Assembly: GCF_000635915.2 (NCBI RefSeq)
Contig: NZ_CP015614.1
Span: 541,501-605,500, forward strand
Length of the DNA: 64,000 nucleotides
Source of the DNA: Brevundimonas naejangsanensis
GTDB lineage: Bacteria > Pseudomonadota > Alphaproteobacteria > Caulobacterales > Caulobacteraceae
Direction: 5' to 3'
A program made the translations under genes and the position numbers. Each line of letters starts with the position of its first letter. Position 1 is the stretch's first letter. Below the pieces are notes generated by a model, which was given only the letters and a program-made list of their open reading frames with translations, was not told the DNA's origin and searched no databases. Below are positions 1 to 8,860 of this stretch, one piece after another.

Positions 1-482
1 TGGGTGCGCCGCTGACGGCGACGACGGACGCCTTCCCTGGCGAAGAGTTCAACGGGCGCATCGCCTTGTTGGACACGCGCGTCAACGAACAGACCCGCGC
101 GATCATCGCCCGCGCTGAATTCACCAATCCTGGCAATCGCATCCGCCCCGGCATGATGATGCGCGTCGCCGTTCAGCAGGGCCGCCGCCAGAGCCTGGCC
201 GTGCCTGAGGCCGCCGTTCAGTATGAGGGGCAGGGCGCCTTCGTCTATCGCATCGCGCGCGGCGAAAAGGGCTCTACCGCCCAGCGGGTCGAGGTCCAGA
301 CGGGCGCCGTCGAGGGCGGCTATGTCGAGATTGTTTCGGGGCTGGCCAACAACGACCACATCGTCGCCTCGGGCCTGAACCGCATTCAGCCCGGCGCTCC
401 TGTCACCGTCGAGGGTGAAGCCGCTCAAGGGCGTGCTCCGAGCAAGGGCGGCGCCCGCGCGACGCAGGCGGCCCGCCCATGA
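1..482 (+). CDS. RND efflux periplasmic adaptor subunit (membrane fusion protein), C-terminal part
   Basis: The 5' end lies outside the window; the reading frame is open from base 3. The visible part is the end of an HlyD/AcrA-type adaptor: the beta-barrel stretch with the family phrase 'RPGMMMRV' near residue 50 of the piece, the membrane-proximal domain with 'VPEAAVQ' and 'SGLANNDHIVASGLNRIQPG', and a low-complexity Ala/Gly/Arg tail. Such proteins link the inner-membrane pump to an outer-membrane channel. Its stop overlaps the start of the pump gene in an ATGA arrangement, so the two are translationally coupled. The substrate cannot be deduced. Confidence 0.9.
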   Translation, partial: GAPLTATTDAFPGEEFNGRIALLDTRVNEQTRAIIARAEFTNPGNRIRPGMMMRVAVQQGRRQSLAVPEAAVQYEGQGAFVYRIARGEKGSTAQRVEVQTGAVEGGYVEIVSGLANNDHIVASGLNRIQPGAPVTVEGEAAQGRAPSKGGARATQAARP

Positions 483-3400
483 TGCTGTCCGATGTTTCGG
501 TTCGGCGCCCCGTCTTTGCGGCGGTGGCGGCGATCGTCCTGTGCGTCATCGGCCTGGCGGCCTTCTTCTTCCTGCCGGTGCGCGAACTGCCGGACGTGGA
601 CCCGCCGATCGTTTCGGTCAGCACCGGCTACGCCGGGGCCTCCGCCGAGGTGATCGAAAGTCGGATCACCGAGCCGATCGAGCAGCAGATCGCCGGGATC
701 CAAGGCGTCCAGCGTATCAACTCGACCAGTCGCGACGGCCGGTCCAACGTCAACATCGAGTTTTCGCTGGATCGCAACATCGACGATGCGGCCAACGACG
801 TGCGCGACCGCATCTCGCGCGTGCTGGGCCGTCTGCCGGACCAGGCGGATCCGCCCGAGGTGGCCAAGGCCGACTCCGACAGCCAGCCCATCCTGATCAT
901 GTTCCTGCGCTCCACGACGATGGATCGTCTGGAGCTGACCGATTACGCCCGCCGCTATCTGGTTGACCGCTTCGCCACCGTGCCGGGCGTGGCCCAGGTC
1001 AATATCTTCGGCGAGCAGCGCTACGCCATGCGCATCTGGCTGGACGCCGGGGCGATGGCCGCGCGCGGCCTGACCGTCACCGACGTCGAGACCGCCCTCA
1101 ACAACCAGAACGTCGAACTGCCCGCCGGCTCGCTGGAGTCGGCGCAGAAGGACTATACCGTCCGCGTGGCGCGCAACTACGCCGACCCGGCGGATTTCGC
1201 TCAACTGCCGATCGGCACGCGCGGCTCTGCCTCGACCGCCACCGGCGCGCAGGCGTCCGGTACGCTGGGCGCGGCGTCGGCGGCCATGACCAATGGCGTC
1301 ACCGGCGCCCTGATCGGCAACGCCGCCTATGTCACCCGGCTGGGCGACATCGCCCGTATCGAGGAAGCGCCCGCCGAAGCGCGCCGCCTGTTCCGCGGCA
1401 ACGGCATCGACCAGATCGGCCTGGCCATCACCCGTCAGGCCCAGTCCAACGACCTGCAGATTTCTGAAGGCGTGCGTAAGCTGATGGAGGAGGTGGGCCC
1501 CAGCCTGCCGCCGGGCACGACGCTGGAGATCGGTTCGGACAACTCGGTCTTCACCTCCCACGCCATCGACGAGGTGTGGGTGACGATCGGCATCTCCATG
1601 GCCCTGGTGGCTCTGGTCAACTTCATCTTCCTGGGCAGCCTGCGCGCCGCGATCATTCCGTCGGTCGTAGCGCCCATCTGCCTGCTGGCGACCTTCATCG
1701 TCCTGGCGCCGCTGGGCTTCTCGCTGAACCTGCTGACCCTGTTGGCTCTGGTGCTGGCGATCGGCCTGGTCGTCGACGACGCCATCGTCGTGGTCGAGAA
1801 CATTCAGCGCCGCCTTGACGGCGGCGAGCCGCCGCTGGTCGCGGCTGAGCGCGGGGCGCGCCAGGTCTTCTTCGCCGTGGTGGCGACGACCGTCGTCCTG
1901 CTGTCCGTGTTCGCGCCTCTTCTGTTCCTCCCGGGCTACGTCGGACGGCTGTTCGTCGAGCTGGCGGCGGCGATTGCGGCGGCCGTGGCCTTCTCGGCCT
2001 TCCTGGCGCTGAGTCTGTCGCCGATGCTGGCGTCAAAAATCCTGAAGCCGGCGCAGACCGGCGGCTGGGTCGCGCGACGCGTGGATGCAGGCATGGAAGC
2101 GCTGAAGCGGTCCTACGCCGCTTCGCTGGACGCCTTACTGGGCCGCCGGGTCGCTGTCGGCGGGGTGGCCGCTTTGATCGTCCTGGTGGCGGCGGGCGCG
2201 ACCGGCATCTTCCTGCATCTGCCCAACGAACTGGTGCCGAACGAGGACCGCGGCCGCGTCACCGTGCGGATTGCAGGGCCGGAAGGCACGGGCTTTGACT
2301 ATACGCGCGAGATCATGCTGGGGCTCGAGCCCCTGCTGGCCGAGTATCGCGAGAACGGCGAGGCGGCCAACTACATGATTTCCTCGCCAGGGTTCGGCGG
2401 CTCTGGCTTCAGTTCGGGCAGCGCCGTGCTGAACCTGGCTGACTGGTCCGAGCGCGACCGCTCGGCGGACGAGATCGCACAGGAGCTGAACGGCAAGCTG
2501 CGCAATCAGACCGGCGCACAGGTCAACGCCTCGACGCCCGGCGCCTTCCAGCGCGGCGGGGGCAACTCCAACTCGATCGACATGATCGTCACGGGGTCGG
2601 AGTATTCCGCCATCTATAACTGGCTGCAGCCCATTCTGGCGGCGGCGCAGGACAACCCCGGCTTCTCGCGTCCGCGCCTGAACTATGAGCCGAACGCGCC
2701 GCGCCTGCTGGTCGATGTCGATCCGCAGAAGGCGGCGGCGCTCGGCGTCTCGTCACAGCAGATCGGCCGCACGCTGGAGACCATGTTCGGTTCGCGCCGC
2801 GCCACCACCTACATCAAGGGCGGCCAGGAATATGACGTCATCCTGCAGACCGACCGCGACAGCCGCCGCGAGGTTTCGGACCTTGAGGCGCTCTATGTCT
2901 CGACCGGCACGGCGCAGCTGGTGCCGCTGTCGGCGGTGGTCACCACCAAGACCTCGGGCGACACGCCGGATCGTCGCCGTCTCGATCGCCAGCGCGCCAT
3001 CACCCTGCAGGCCGACCTGAACCCCGGCACCACCATCGACGACGCCGTCCAGTTCCTGATGGCCGAGGCCGCCAAACAGCCGCAGGGCGTGACCAATATC
3101 CGCTGGGGCGGCGCCGCCCGCGACCAGCAGGAGGCGGGCAGCGCCGTGGGCTGGGCCTTCGCCCTGGCTCTGCTGCTGGTCTTCCTGGTCCTGGCGGCCC
3201 AGTTCGAGAGCTGGATCACCCCGGCGGTCATCATGCTGACGGTGCCGCTGGCGGCGGCGGGCGGGCTGTTCGGCCTGCTGATGGCGGGCTCCAGCCTGAA
3301 CATCTACAGCCAGATCGGCCTGATCATCCTGATCGGCGTCGCGGCCAAGAACGGCATCCTGATCGTGGAGTTCGCCAACCAACTGCGCGACCAGGGCCGG

Positions 3401-3718
3401 AGCATCCGCGAGGCCATCATCGAGTCCTCCAGCTTGCGTCTGCGCCCGATCATCATGACCTCGATCGCCACCGCCTTCGGCGCCCTCCCGCTGGTGCTGT
3501 GGCAAGGCGCGGGGGCGGGCAGTCGTCAGACCATCGGCGTGGTGATCTTCACCGGCGCCATGTTCGCCACGGTGCTGACCCTGTTCGTGGTGCCGGTGAT
3601 CTACGGCGTGCTGGCGCGCTTCACCAAGTCGCCGGAATACACCGCCCGCAAGATCGAGGAGTGGGAAGCGCAAGAGAAGCGCCAGGGCGTCCAGCCGGAC
3701 ATGAGCCCGGCGGAATAG
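479..3718 (+). CDS. RND family multidrug efflux permease (AcrB/MexB-like)
   Basis: A 1079-residue inner-membrane proton/drug antiporter, the normal length for a hydrophobe/amphiphile RND pump. It opens with the family N-terminus 'SVRRPVFAAV', has two large periplasmic loops (roughly residues 40-330 and 560-870) and two six-helix membrane blocks. The proton-relay pair in TM4 is visible as 'GLVVDDAIVVVEN', Asp433-Asp434, and the second half carries the matching 'GLIILIGVAAKNGILIVEF'. It starts inside the stop of the adaptor gene, forming one operon. A hairpin terminator follows. No outer-membrane factor gene follows, so the channel is presumably encoded elsewhere or upstream. The drug range is not predictable. 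Confidence 0.96.
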   Translation: MMLSDVSVRRPVFAAVAAIVLCVIGLAAFFFLPVRELPDVDPPIVSVSTGYAGASAEVIESRITEPIEQQIAGIQGVQRINSTSRDGRSNVNIEFSLDRNIDDAANDVRDRISRVLGRLPDQADPPEVAKADSDSQPILIMFLRSTTMDRLELTDYARRYLVDRFATVPGVAQVNIFGEQRYAMRIWLDAGAMAARGLTVTDVETALNNQNVELPAGSLESAQKDYTVRVARNYADPADFAQLPIGTRGSASTATGAQASGTLGAASAAMTNGVTGALIGNAAYVTRLGDIARIEEAPAEARRLFRGNGIDQIGLAITRQAQSNDLQISEGVRKLMEEVGPSLPPGTTLEIGSDNSVFTSHAIDEVWVTIGISMALVALVNFIFLGSLRAAIIPSVVAPICLLATFIVLAPLGFSLNLLTLLALVLAIGLVVDDAIVVVENIQRRLDGGEPPLVAAERGARQVFFAVVATTVVLLSVFAPLLFLPGYVGRLFVELAAAIAAAVAFSAFLALSLSPMLASKILKPAQTGGWVARRVDAGMEALKRSYAASLDALLGRRVAVGGVAALIVLVAAGATGIFLHLPNELVPNEDRGRVTVRIAGPEGTGFDYTREIMLGLEPLLAEYRENGEAANYMISSPGFGGSGFSSGSAVLNLADWSERDRSADEIAQELNGKLRNQTGAQVNASTPGAFQRGGGNSNSIDMIVTGSEYSAIYNWLQPILAAAQDNPGFSRPRLNYEPNAPRLLVDVDPQKAAALGVSSQQIGRTLETMFGSRRATTYIKGGQEYDVILQTDRDSRREVSDLEALYVSTGTAQLVPLSAVVTTKTSGDTPDRRRLDRQRAITLQADLNPGTTIDDAVQFLMAEAAKQPQGVTNIRWGGAARDQQEAGSAVGWAFALALLLVFLVLAAQFESWITPAVIMLTVPLAAAGGLFGLLMAGSSLNIYSQIGLIILIGVAAKNGILIVEFANQLRDQGRSIREAIIESSSLRLRPIIMTSIATAFGALPLVLWQGAGAGSRQTIGVVIFTGAMFATVLTLFVVPVIYGVLARFTKSPEYTARKIEEWEAQEKRQGVQPDMSPAE

Positions 3719-3742
3719 ACCGCTCTGGTCCTTGCATATGCG

Positions 3743-3777
3743 AAGGGCGGCGGATCTCCATGGTCCGCCGCCCTTTT
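3743..3777. terminator. Bidirectional intrinsic terminator
   Basis: Perfect 12-bp stem (AAGGGCGGCGGA with its complement) around a 9-base loop, with T runs on both strands. It lies between the plus-strand RND pump gene and the minus-strand cytochrome gene, so it can end both transcripts. Confidence 0.8.
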
Positions 3778-3797
3778 GCTTGTCTGGCTGTCTCGGC

Positions 3798-4325
3798 TCA
3801 CTCGGCCTGGGGTTTGAACCCCGTCTCGACCTTCAGGAAGGCGATGACGTCGCGGCGGTCCGTGGCGTCGGGCAGGCCGGCGAAGCTCATCTTGTTGCCG
3901 GGCAGGAAGGTGCGGGGGTTCTGCAGCCAGTGGTCCAACGTCTCGGCGTCCCAGGTGAAGGCCGCCGTGCGCATGGCGTGGGAATAGCTGTATTTTTCCT
4001 TGGCGCCGGCCTTGCTGCCGAACACGCCATAGAGGTTCGGCCCCGTCATGTTCGGCCCGCCCGGCGTGATGGTGTGGCACGACCGGCAGCGCGCGAAGGC
4101 GCGGCGGCCGTTGTCCAGGTCGGCCTCGTTGTACGGCGCGGGCAGGGCGGCGAGCAGGGCCAGCTTTTCGGCTTCGCTGGGCGACGGCGCCTTGGGCGCT
4201 TGTGGCGCGCTGTCGGCGGGCGCGGCGTCGTTCGGGCCGCAGGCGGCCAGCGTCAGCGCGGCGCTCAGGGCGACAGCTGGGGCCGCGATGTTGCGCATCC
4301 AGGGGAAGGACGAAAGACGGGACAT
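3798..4325 (-). CDS. Class I cytochrome c lipoprotein
   Basis: A 175-residue predicted periplasmic electron carrier. Residues 1-29 form a lipoprotein signal ending in a lipobox 'LAAC' with Cys29, so the protein should be membrane-anchored. A Pro/Ala linker follows to about residue 65. The haem motif is C80-R-S-C83-H84, and Met146 in 'GNKMSFAG' is the likely distal ligand. This matches the small cytochrome c552/c2-like proteins of alphaproteobacteria that shuttle electrons to terminal oxidases. It stands alone between a terminator and the TetR gene. The electron partner is not shown by context. Confidence 0.9.
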   Translation of the reverse strand: MSRLSSFPWMRNIAAPAVALSAALTLAACGPNDAAPADSAPQAPKAPSPSEAEKLALLAALPAPYNEADLDNGRRAFARCRSCHTITPGGPNMTGPNLYGVFGSKAGAKEKYSYSHAMRTAAFTWDAETLDHWLQNPRTFLPGNKMSFAGLPDATDRRDVIAFLKVETGFKPQAE

Positions 4326-4407
4326 GACGCACTCCTAAGCCAACGATCATGCTTACCCCAGGAAGGCGCCGCCGCAATGGACAGCTTGTCCAAGCCAGCC
4401 AGGGGCG

Positions 4408-5034
4408 TCAGCGCCCGGTGGTCAGCTTCACAACGACATGGGCGGTGGTTTCGATGATGGCTTCGGGCGTGTCGGCGCGGCGCATCAGGTCGAAACCGGC
4501 GGCGACGGACTCCACCAGGTTCGCGGTCTCATAGGAGGCCAGCCGGGGATTCAGGCCTTGGGGGTGCAGGCCGTTCGCGTGGGCCTGGGCGATGCGGCGC
4601 TCCAGCGCCAGGTGAAGGCGCCGCAGGCGCCGGATACGGCTTTCGGCGAAGGCGGGCTCGCCCATGTCGGCCAGCATCTGTTCGACGCGCAGCACCGGCC
4701 CGTGGTCGTTCCAGAGGTTCAGCACCTCCAGCACATACGCCCGCGCGGCCTCGAACGCCCGGTCGCCCGACCAGTCCGCGTGGATGTGGGCGGCCAGCCG
4801 CTGAAAGTCCTCGCCCGCCTCTTCGCACAGCAGTTGCAGGCCTTCCTCGACCGAGGCGAAGTAGGTGTAGAAGGTCGGCGCCGATACGCCCGCCGCCATG
4901 GCCACGTCGGCGGCGCGAATCTCGCCCAGATGTTTGGTGTTCAGCAGGGCGCGCAGGGCGTCCAGCAGGGCGCGGCGGGTGCGCGCGCCGCGCGTTCGGA
5001 TCCTGTGACCCAGTTTATTGGTCGTCTCGGACAT
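4408..5034 (-). CDS. TetR family transcriptional regulator
   Basis: 208 residues. The N-terminal DNA-binding domain is clear: a helix-turn-helix around residues 41-59 ('AADVAMAAGVSAPTFYTYF'), followed by a ligand-binding domain of usual TetR size. I placed the start at the ATG at 5034, because the longer frame only reads through tRNA-Thr. The ATG lies 17 bases after the tRNA CCA end and has no Shine-Dalgarno sequence (the leader is pyrimidine- and C-rich), so it is probably co-transcribed with the tRNA. The target is unknown; the RND operon upstream is possible but not adjacent. Confidence 0.88.
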   Translation of the reverse strand: MSETTNKLGHRIRTRGARTRRALLDALRALLNTKHLGEIRAADVAMAAGVSAPTFYTYFASVEEGLQLLCEEAGEDFQRLAAHIHADWSGDRAFEAARAYVLEVLNLWNDHGPVLRVEQMLADMGEPAFAESRIRRLRRLHLALERRIAQAHANGLHPQGLNPRLASYETANLVESVAAGFDLMRRADTPEAIIETTAHVVVKLTTGR

Positions 5035-5051
5035 GGGGGAGGCCGCGAGAG

Positions 5052-5127
5052 TGGTGCCGGTTGCAGGAATCGAACCCGCGACCTTCGGTTTACAAAACCG
5101 CTGCTCTACCAGCTGAGCTAAACCGGC
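5052..5127 (-). tRNA. tRNA-Thr (anticodon TGT)
   Basis: Read on the minus strand it is a complete 76-base cloverleaf: acceptor stem GCCGGTT paired with AACCGGC, D arm 'AGCTCAGCTGGTAGAGC', anticodon loop TTTGTAA, T arm 'GCGGGTTCGATTCCTGC', discriminator A and an encoded CCA. The outermost anticodon-stem pair is G-A rather than Watson-Crick. The anticodon TGT reads ACA and related Thr codons. Confidence 0.96.
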
Positions 5128-5178
5128 GTGGCCCGCCTTATGCTGGCGGAATCTCTTTGACGCAAGCACACTGATCGA

Positions 5179-5529
5179 ATGCCCACGCTGCCCTATCTCG
5201 CGCCCATCGTCATGCTGGCCCTGTCGAACGTCTTCATGACCTTCGCCTGGTACGGCCATCTTAAATTCGGGGCCAAGCCGCTGTGGATCGTGGTCCTGAT
5301 CAGCTGGGGCATCGCCTTCTTCGAATACTGGCTGGCCGTGCCCGCCAACCGCATCGGCCATCAGGTCTATTCGGCGGCCGAGTTGAAGACCATGCAGGAG
5401 GTGATCACCCTGCTGGTCTTCGCGATCTTCTCGGTGCTCTATCTGGGCGAGAAGCTGACGGTCAATCACCTGATCGGCTTCGCCCTGATCGCCGGCGGGG
5501 CCTTCTTCATCTTCAAAGGGCCGCTGTAG
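5179..5529 (+). CDS. DUF486 family small membrane protein
   Basis: 116 residues with four hydrophobic segments (about residues 6-26, 34-52, 72-90 and 95-113). The order and phrases such as 'VFMTFAWYGHLKF' and 'WGIAFFEYWLAVPANRIGH' are those of the DUF486 family, thought to be related to drug/metabolite transporters. No substrate is known. It is divergent from the tRNA and converges on the HIT gene with only 7 bases between stops. Confidence 0.88.
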   Translation: MPTLPYLAPIVMLALSNVFMTFAWYGHLKFGAKPLWIVVLISWGIAFFEYWLAVPANRIGHQVYSAAELKTMQEVITLLVFAIFSVLYLGEKLTVNHLIGFALIAGGAFFIFKGPL

Positions 5530-5536
5530 GAGACGC

Positions 5537-5974
5537 TCAGTCGAGCGCGGCGGCGATCTTCCGGGCCAGGATTTTCAGCTCTTCGGCGTCGGCCATCGGG
5601 GCGTGGCCATGGCCTTTCATCGGGCGGTCGGACCAGCGCGGCACGATGTGGAAATGCAGGTGGAACACTGTCTGGCCGCCTGCGTCGCCGTTGAACTGCA
5701 TCAGGCTGAGGCCTTCGGGCTTCAGCGCCTTCTCGACCGCGCGGGCGGTGCGCTGCACGGCGGCCGTCAGCTTGGCCAGCGCCTCGGGTTCGATCTCCAG
5801 GATGTTGCGGGCGGTCGAGGTCTTGGACACGATCAGGACGTGGCCCTCGGACTGGGGGAACACGTCCATGAAGGCCAGGACGTCGTCGTCCTCCCACACC
5901 TTCACGCTGGGCATGTCGCCGCGCAGGATCTTGGCGAAGATGTTGTCCGGGTCGTAGGCGCCGTGAAGGCTCAT
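5537..5974 (-). CDS. HIT family protein (histidine-triad nucleotide hydrolase/transferase)
   Basis: 145 residues, the usual length. The histidine triad is intact as 'HLHFHIVP' with His105, His107 (expected nucleophile) and His109; the upstream 'AFMDVFPQSEGHVLIVSK' region is also typical. HIT proteins hydrolyse nucleoside phosphoramidates or related adenylated compounds. The family does not allow a precise substrate. Monocistronic by context. Confidence 0.92.
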   Translation of the reverse strand: MSLHGAYDPDNIFAKILRGDMPSVKVWEDDDVLAFMDVFPQSEGHVLIVSKTSTARNILEIEPEALAKLTAAVQRTARAVEKALKPEGLSLMQFNGDAGGQTVFHLHFHIVPRWSDRPMKGHGHAPMADAEELKILARKIAAALD

Positions 5975-6087
5975 GGAAGTCTCCTTCGGGATAGGGCGGC
6001 CAGCCTAGCAGGCGATCCGGCCCGACGCACGGAGCGGAACGCCGCGATATGCGCTTATATGGTCAAGGTTCAACCGACGGAGGCGTC

Positions 6088-6444
6088 ATGCTGGGTTTCA
6101 TCGTTCAGGCCGTGGTTACGGCGATCGGCCTGTGGGCTTCGGCCAAGCTGGTGCCGGGAGTAGAGTTCACCTCGACCGGCTCGCTGGTCGCGGCGGCGAT
6201 CATTCTGGGCCTGGTCAACGCCTTCGTGCGGCCGTTGATGGTGATCCTGACTTTGCCGCTGACCATCGTCACCTTCGGCCTGTTTCTGCTGGTGGTGAAC
6301 GCGGCCATGATCGGGCTGACGGCCATGTTCCTGGGCGGCTTTGTCGTCGACGGTCTGTGGGCGGGGATCGGGGCGGCCATCGTCACCGGCGTAGTCAGCT
6401 GGATCGCCGGCGCCCTGTTCGGCGGCATGGCTGATCGGGCCTGA
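6088..6444 (+). CDS. Phage-holin-like family membrane protein (PF04020 type)
   Basis: 118 residues, almost entirely hydrophobic, with about four membrane segments. 'PGVEFTS', 'LGLVNAFVRPLMVILTLPLTI' and 'FGLFLLVVNAAMI' fit the phage_holin_4_2 family of small bacterial membrane proteins; despite the name most members are chromosomal and not lytic. I chose the ATG at 6088, which has CGGAGG nine bases upstream, over an upstream in-frame start. No phage genes are nearby. Function is unknown. Confidence 0.85.
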   Translation: MLGFIVQAVVTAIGLWASAKLVPGVEFTSTGSLVAAAIILGLVNAFVRPLMVILTLPLTIVTFGLFLLVVNAAMIGLTAMFLGGFVVDGLWAGIGAAIVTGVVSWIAGALFGGMADRA

Positions 6445-6545
6445 CGATCTCTCCTGAAGGCCGCCGTCCCGGCGCTCGCGACAGCATCCGACCAGCCTCG
6501 TCCACGCTCATTCAGGACAAGGCCGGGGCGCCGGGAAGCACCGCC

Positions 6546-7955
6546 TTAGCTGGGACGCACCACCATGCAGGTGACCCGGCGTTCCGATAGGGCTTCGCAC
6601 GCCGCCTCGGCCGCCTGCTGGGTCATGCCGGTGAAGCGCGAGCGATACCAGCCGTTGGCCGTCTGCACGTCACGCTGGGCGTTCGAGAATTGGCCGGAGA
6701 AGCGGCGGCTGATGTTGTTCAGCCAGTCGCGGGCCACGGCTTCTTCGCGGAAGGCGCCGACCTGGACGGTCCAGCGACCCGTCGGCGCCGGGGCGGCGGC
6801 GCGCGCGGGGGTGTTGCGGGTCGCACGGGCAGGGGCCGCCGACGTCGCAGCCGATCCGCCGTTCAGCGCGGCGGTGAGGTTTTCAGGCGGGCGGTTCTCG
6901 GCGCGGCGAGCCGACGGCGGCGGCGTCACCTCGGTCGGCAGGCTGCGCGGCGGCGGGCCGGAGACGTAGGCCACTTCGGTCGAGCCGCTGACGCCTTCGC
7001 CGTCCTCGTCGGATAGGGAGGCGTAGGCGACCGTGGCGGCAGGCTCGCTGCTGATCCCATAGCCGCGCTGTTCGAAGAAGGCCTGAGCCAGTTGGATGGT
7101 CTCGCCCTGACTGCGGCGACGCTGGACCTCGAAGCCGGTATCCATCAGCTCAGCAACGTGAGCGTTGCGGCTGGCCGTCGAGCGCCCGCCCATGACGATG
7201 GTGATCAGCCGCTTGCCGTCGCGCACCGAAGACGCCGCCAGATTATAGCCCGAGGCGTTGGTGAAGCCGGTCTTGATGCCGTCATAGCCGCGCCCGGTGG
7301 CCAGCAGGCCATTGGTGTTGCGGTAGTCGCGGCCTTTGTAGAACCAGTCGTGCAGGCCGAGGTAGCGATAGTATTGCGGATAGTCGCGCATCACCGCGCG
7401 GCTGAGGATCGACAGGTCGCGCGCCGTGGTCGCCTGGCGCGTGTCGGGCAGGCCGTTGGCGGTGGTGAAGCGGGTGTGCTCCATCCCCAGCTCGCGCGCC
7501 TTCTCCGTCATCATCTGGGTGAAGCGGCCCTCGGAGCCGCCAATGTGTTCGGCGATCACCACGGCCATGTCGTTGGCGCTGCGGACGGCGGTGGCGCGCA
7601 TGGCGTCGTCCAGGCTGATCGTCTGACCGGCCGCCAGGCCCAGCTTGGACGGCGGCTGAGAGGCCGCCCGAGGCGAGACGGTCAGGTTGTCGTCCAGCTT
7701 GACCTTGCCCGACTCCAGCGCCTCGAACGCCAGATACAGGGTCATGACCTTGGTGATGGAGGCCGGATACCGGCGAGCATCGGCAAAGCGTGAGAACATC
7801 ACCTCGCCCGAGGCGGCGTCCACCACAATGGCCGCGTATCGGCTGTCCGAGGACTGGGCTTCCGGAGGAGCGACGCCGACCGTCGGCGTCAGGACGATGC
7901 CCCCCAGGACCAGGGCGGCCAGGAAGCGACGGCGGAAGAGGGCGTTCATGGGCAA
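6546..7955 (-). CDS. D-alanyl-D-alanine carboxypeptidase (peptidase S11) with C-terminal SPOR domain
   Basis: 469 residues. A signal peptide (about 1-34) is followed by a penicillin-binding S11 domain with all three active-site motifs: S66-I-T-K69, S126-A-N128 and K228-T-G230. It trims the terminal D-Ala from peptidoglycan stem peptides in the periplasm. After a Pro/Ala/Ser-rich linker (about 310-390) comes a SPOR domain (about 390-467, 'GRWTVQVGAFREEAVARDW'), which binds denuded glycan at division sites, so septal targeting is likely. The start could instead be the second Met (MNALF), two codons on. Confidence 0.95.
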   Translation of the reverse strand: MPMNALFRRRFLAALVLGGIVLTPTVGVAPPEAQSSDSRYAAIVVDAASGEVMFSRFADARRYPASITKVMTLYLAFEALESGKVKLDDNLTVSPRAASQPPSKLGLAAGQTISLDDAMRATAVRSANDMAVVIAEHIGGSEGRFTQMMTEKARELGMEHTRFTTANGLPDTRQATTARDLSILSRAVMRDYPQYYRYLGLHDWFYKGRDYRNTNGLLATGRGYDGIKTGFTNASGYNLAASSVRDGKRLITIVMGGRSTASRNAHVAELMDTGFEVQRRRSQGETIQLAQAFFEQRGYGISSEPAATVAYASLSDEDGEGVSGSTEVAYVSGPPPRSLPTEVTPPPSARRAENRPPENLTAALNGGSAATSAAPARATRNTPARAAAPAPTGRWTVQVGAFREEAVARDWLNNISRRFSGQFSNAQRDVQTANGWYRSRFTGMTQQAAEAACEALSERRVTCMVVRPS

Positions 7956-8108
7956 GCTACTAGCCTCGTCACTGTGGCGCGAAGACGGCTGCGATCACGC
8001 ACGTTACAAACGCTAACATCGGCTCGCCCGGTTTCGAGAGGGTTAACGGCGCGTCAACAGACTTGTGATCGCTCCTGCGAAGTCGGCGGGAAGGTTATCA
8101 ATGATAAT

Positions 8109-8125
8109 ATTGTGCAGCGCACAAT
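8109..8125. promoter_or_regulatory. Candidate operator: perfect inverted repeat upstream of the phasin gene
   Basis: ATTGTGC, three bases, GCACAAT: a perfect 7-bp palindrome 95 bases before the phasin start, in an AT-rich stretch of an otherwise GC-rich gap. It contains TGC-N3-GCA, the kind of core described for the polyhydroxyalkanoate regulator PhaR. The regulator assignment is an inference. Confidence 0.45.
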
Positions 8126-8219
8126 TTTCACTTGAAGTCTTTTCGCAGGTGCACCATATCGCCGTTGTCGCGATGGGCTCCGCCTGTCGCAAGAAACCTT
8201 TCGCTTCAGGAGACTCCCC

Positions 8220-8690
8220 ATGGCTGACGCCGCTGAGACCGTGAAGAAGACCGTCGAACAAACGACCGCCAAGGCCAAGGCCCAGGCTGAATCCATCCAG
8301 GCCGCCGGCGCCCAGGCGTTCCGCGAAGGCGTGGACAAGTCCGTCGCCTCGCTGAGCGAGCTGAATGCGCACGGCAAGAAGAACCTGGAAGCCGTGGTCG
8401 AATCCGCCGCCGCCGCCCAGAAGGGCGCCGAGGCCCTGTCGCAACAGGCCGTGGCCTACGGCAAGAAGACCTGGGAAGACGGCGTCGCCGCCGCCCAGTC
8501 CTTCTCGCAGGCCCGTTCGATGCAGGAACTGTTTGAGCTGCAGACCAACTGGGCCAAGTCCGCCGCCGAGGCCTATCTGGCCGAGTTCGGCAAGGCGACC
8601 GAGACCATGACCGCCTCGGTCAAGGACAGCTTCAAGCCGATCAACGAGCGCGTTTCGGCCGCTGTCGAACAGTTCCAGGGCGCTCGCTAA
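8220..8690 (+). CDS. Phasin family protein
   Basis: 156 residues, alanine-, lysine- and glutamate-rich, predicted to be nearly all amphipathic helix. 'ALSQQAVAYGKKTWEDGV' and 'SMQELFELQTNWAKSAAEAYLAEFGK' are classic phasin_2 phrases. Phasins coat polyhydroxyalkanoate granules, so the host probably stores PHA, although no PHA synthase is in this window. The gene has its own 260-base upstream region with a palindromic candidate operator and ends in an intrinsic terminator. Confidence 0.92.
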   Translation: MADAAETVKKTVEQTTAKAKAQAESIQAAGAQAFREGVDKSVASLSELNAHGKKNLEAVVESAAAAQKGAEALSQQAVAYGKKTWEDGVAAAQSFSQARSMQELFELQTNWAKSAAEAYLAEFGKATETMTASVKDSFKPINERVSAAVEQFQGAR

Positions 8691-8722
8691 GACGCGCCTG
8701 CGTAACTCAGACTTTCGGAAAG

Positions 8723-8749
8723 GCCCCGGTGGAAACGCCGGGGCTTTTT
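8723..8749 (+). terminator. Intrinsic terminator after the phasin gene
   Basis: Stem GCCCCGG / CCGGGGC with an 8-base loop followed by TTTTT, 32 bases after the phasin stop. Confidence 0.85.
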
Positions 8750-8860
8750 CACGTTTAGCTATCAACTGGGCGTGCGTGAGCGTCTGCGGGCTGGACGCCT
8801 CTACAAATCAGGCCATCATTCCCTATCTGATCCTCGACACTCCCCGATTACGGACCACGA

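Noticed and set aside
4984-5469. N-terminal extension of the TetR frame across tRNA-Thr
   Set aside because: The residues AQLVEQRFCKPKVAGSIPA are the well-known artefact of translating a tRNA gene.
6088-6444. Prophage remnant suggested by the holin-like protein
   Set aside because: No other phage gene is nearby and this family is mostly chromosomal.
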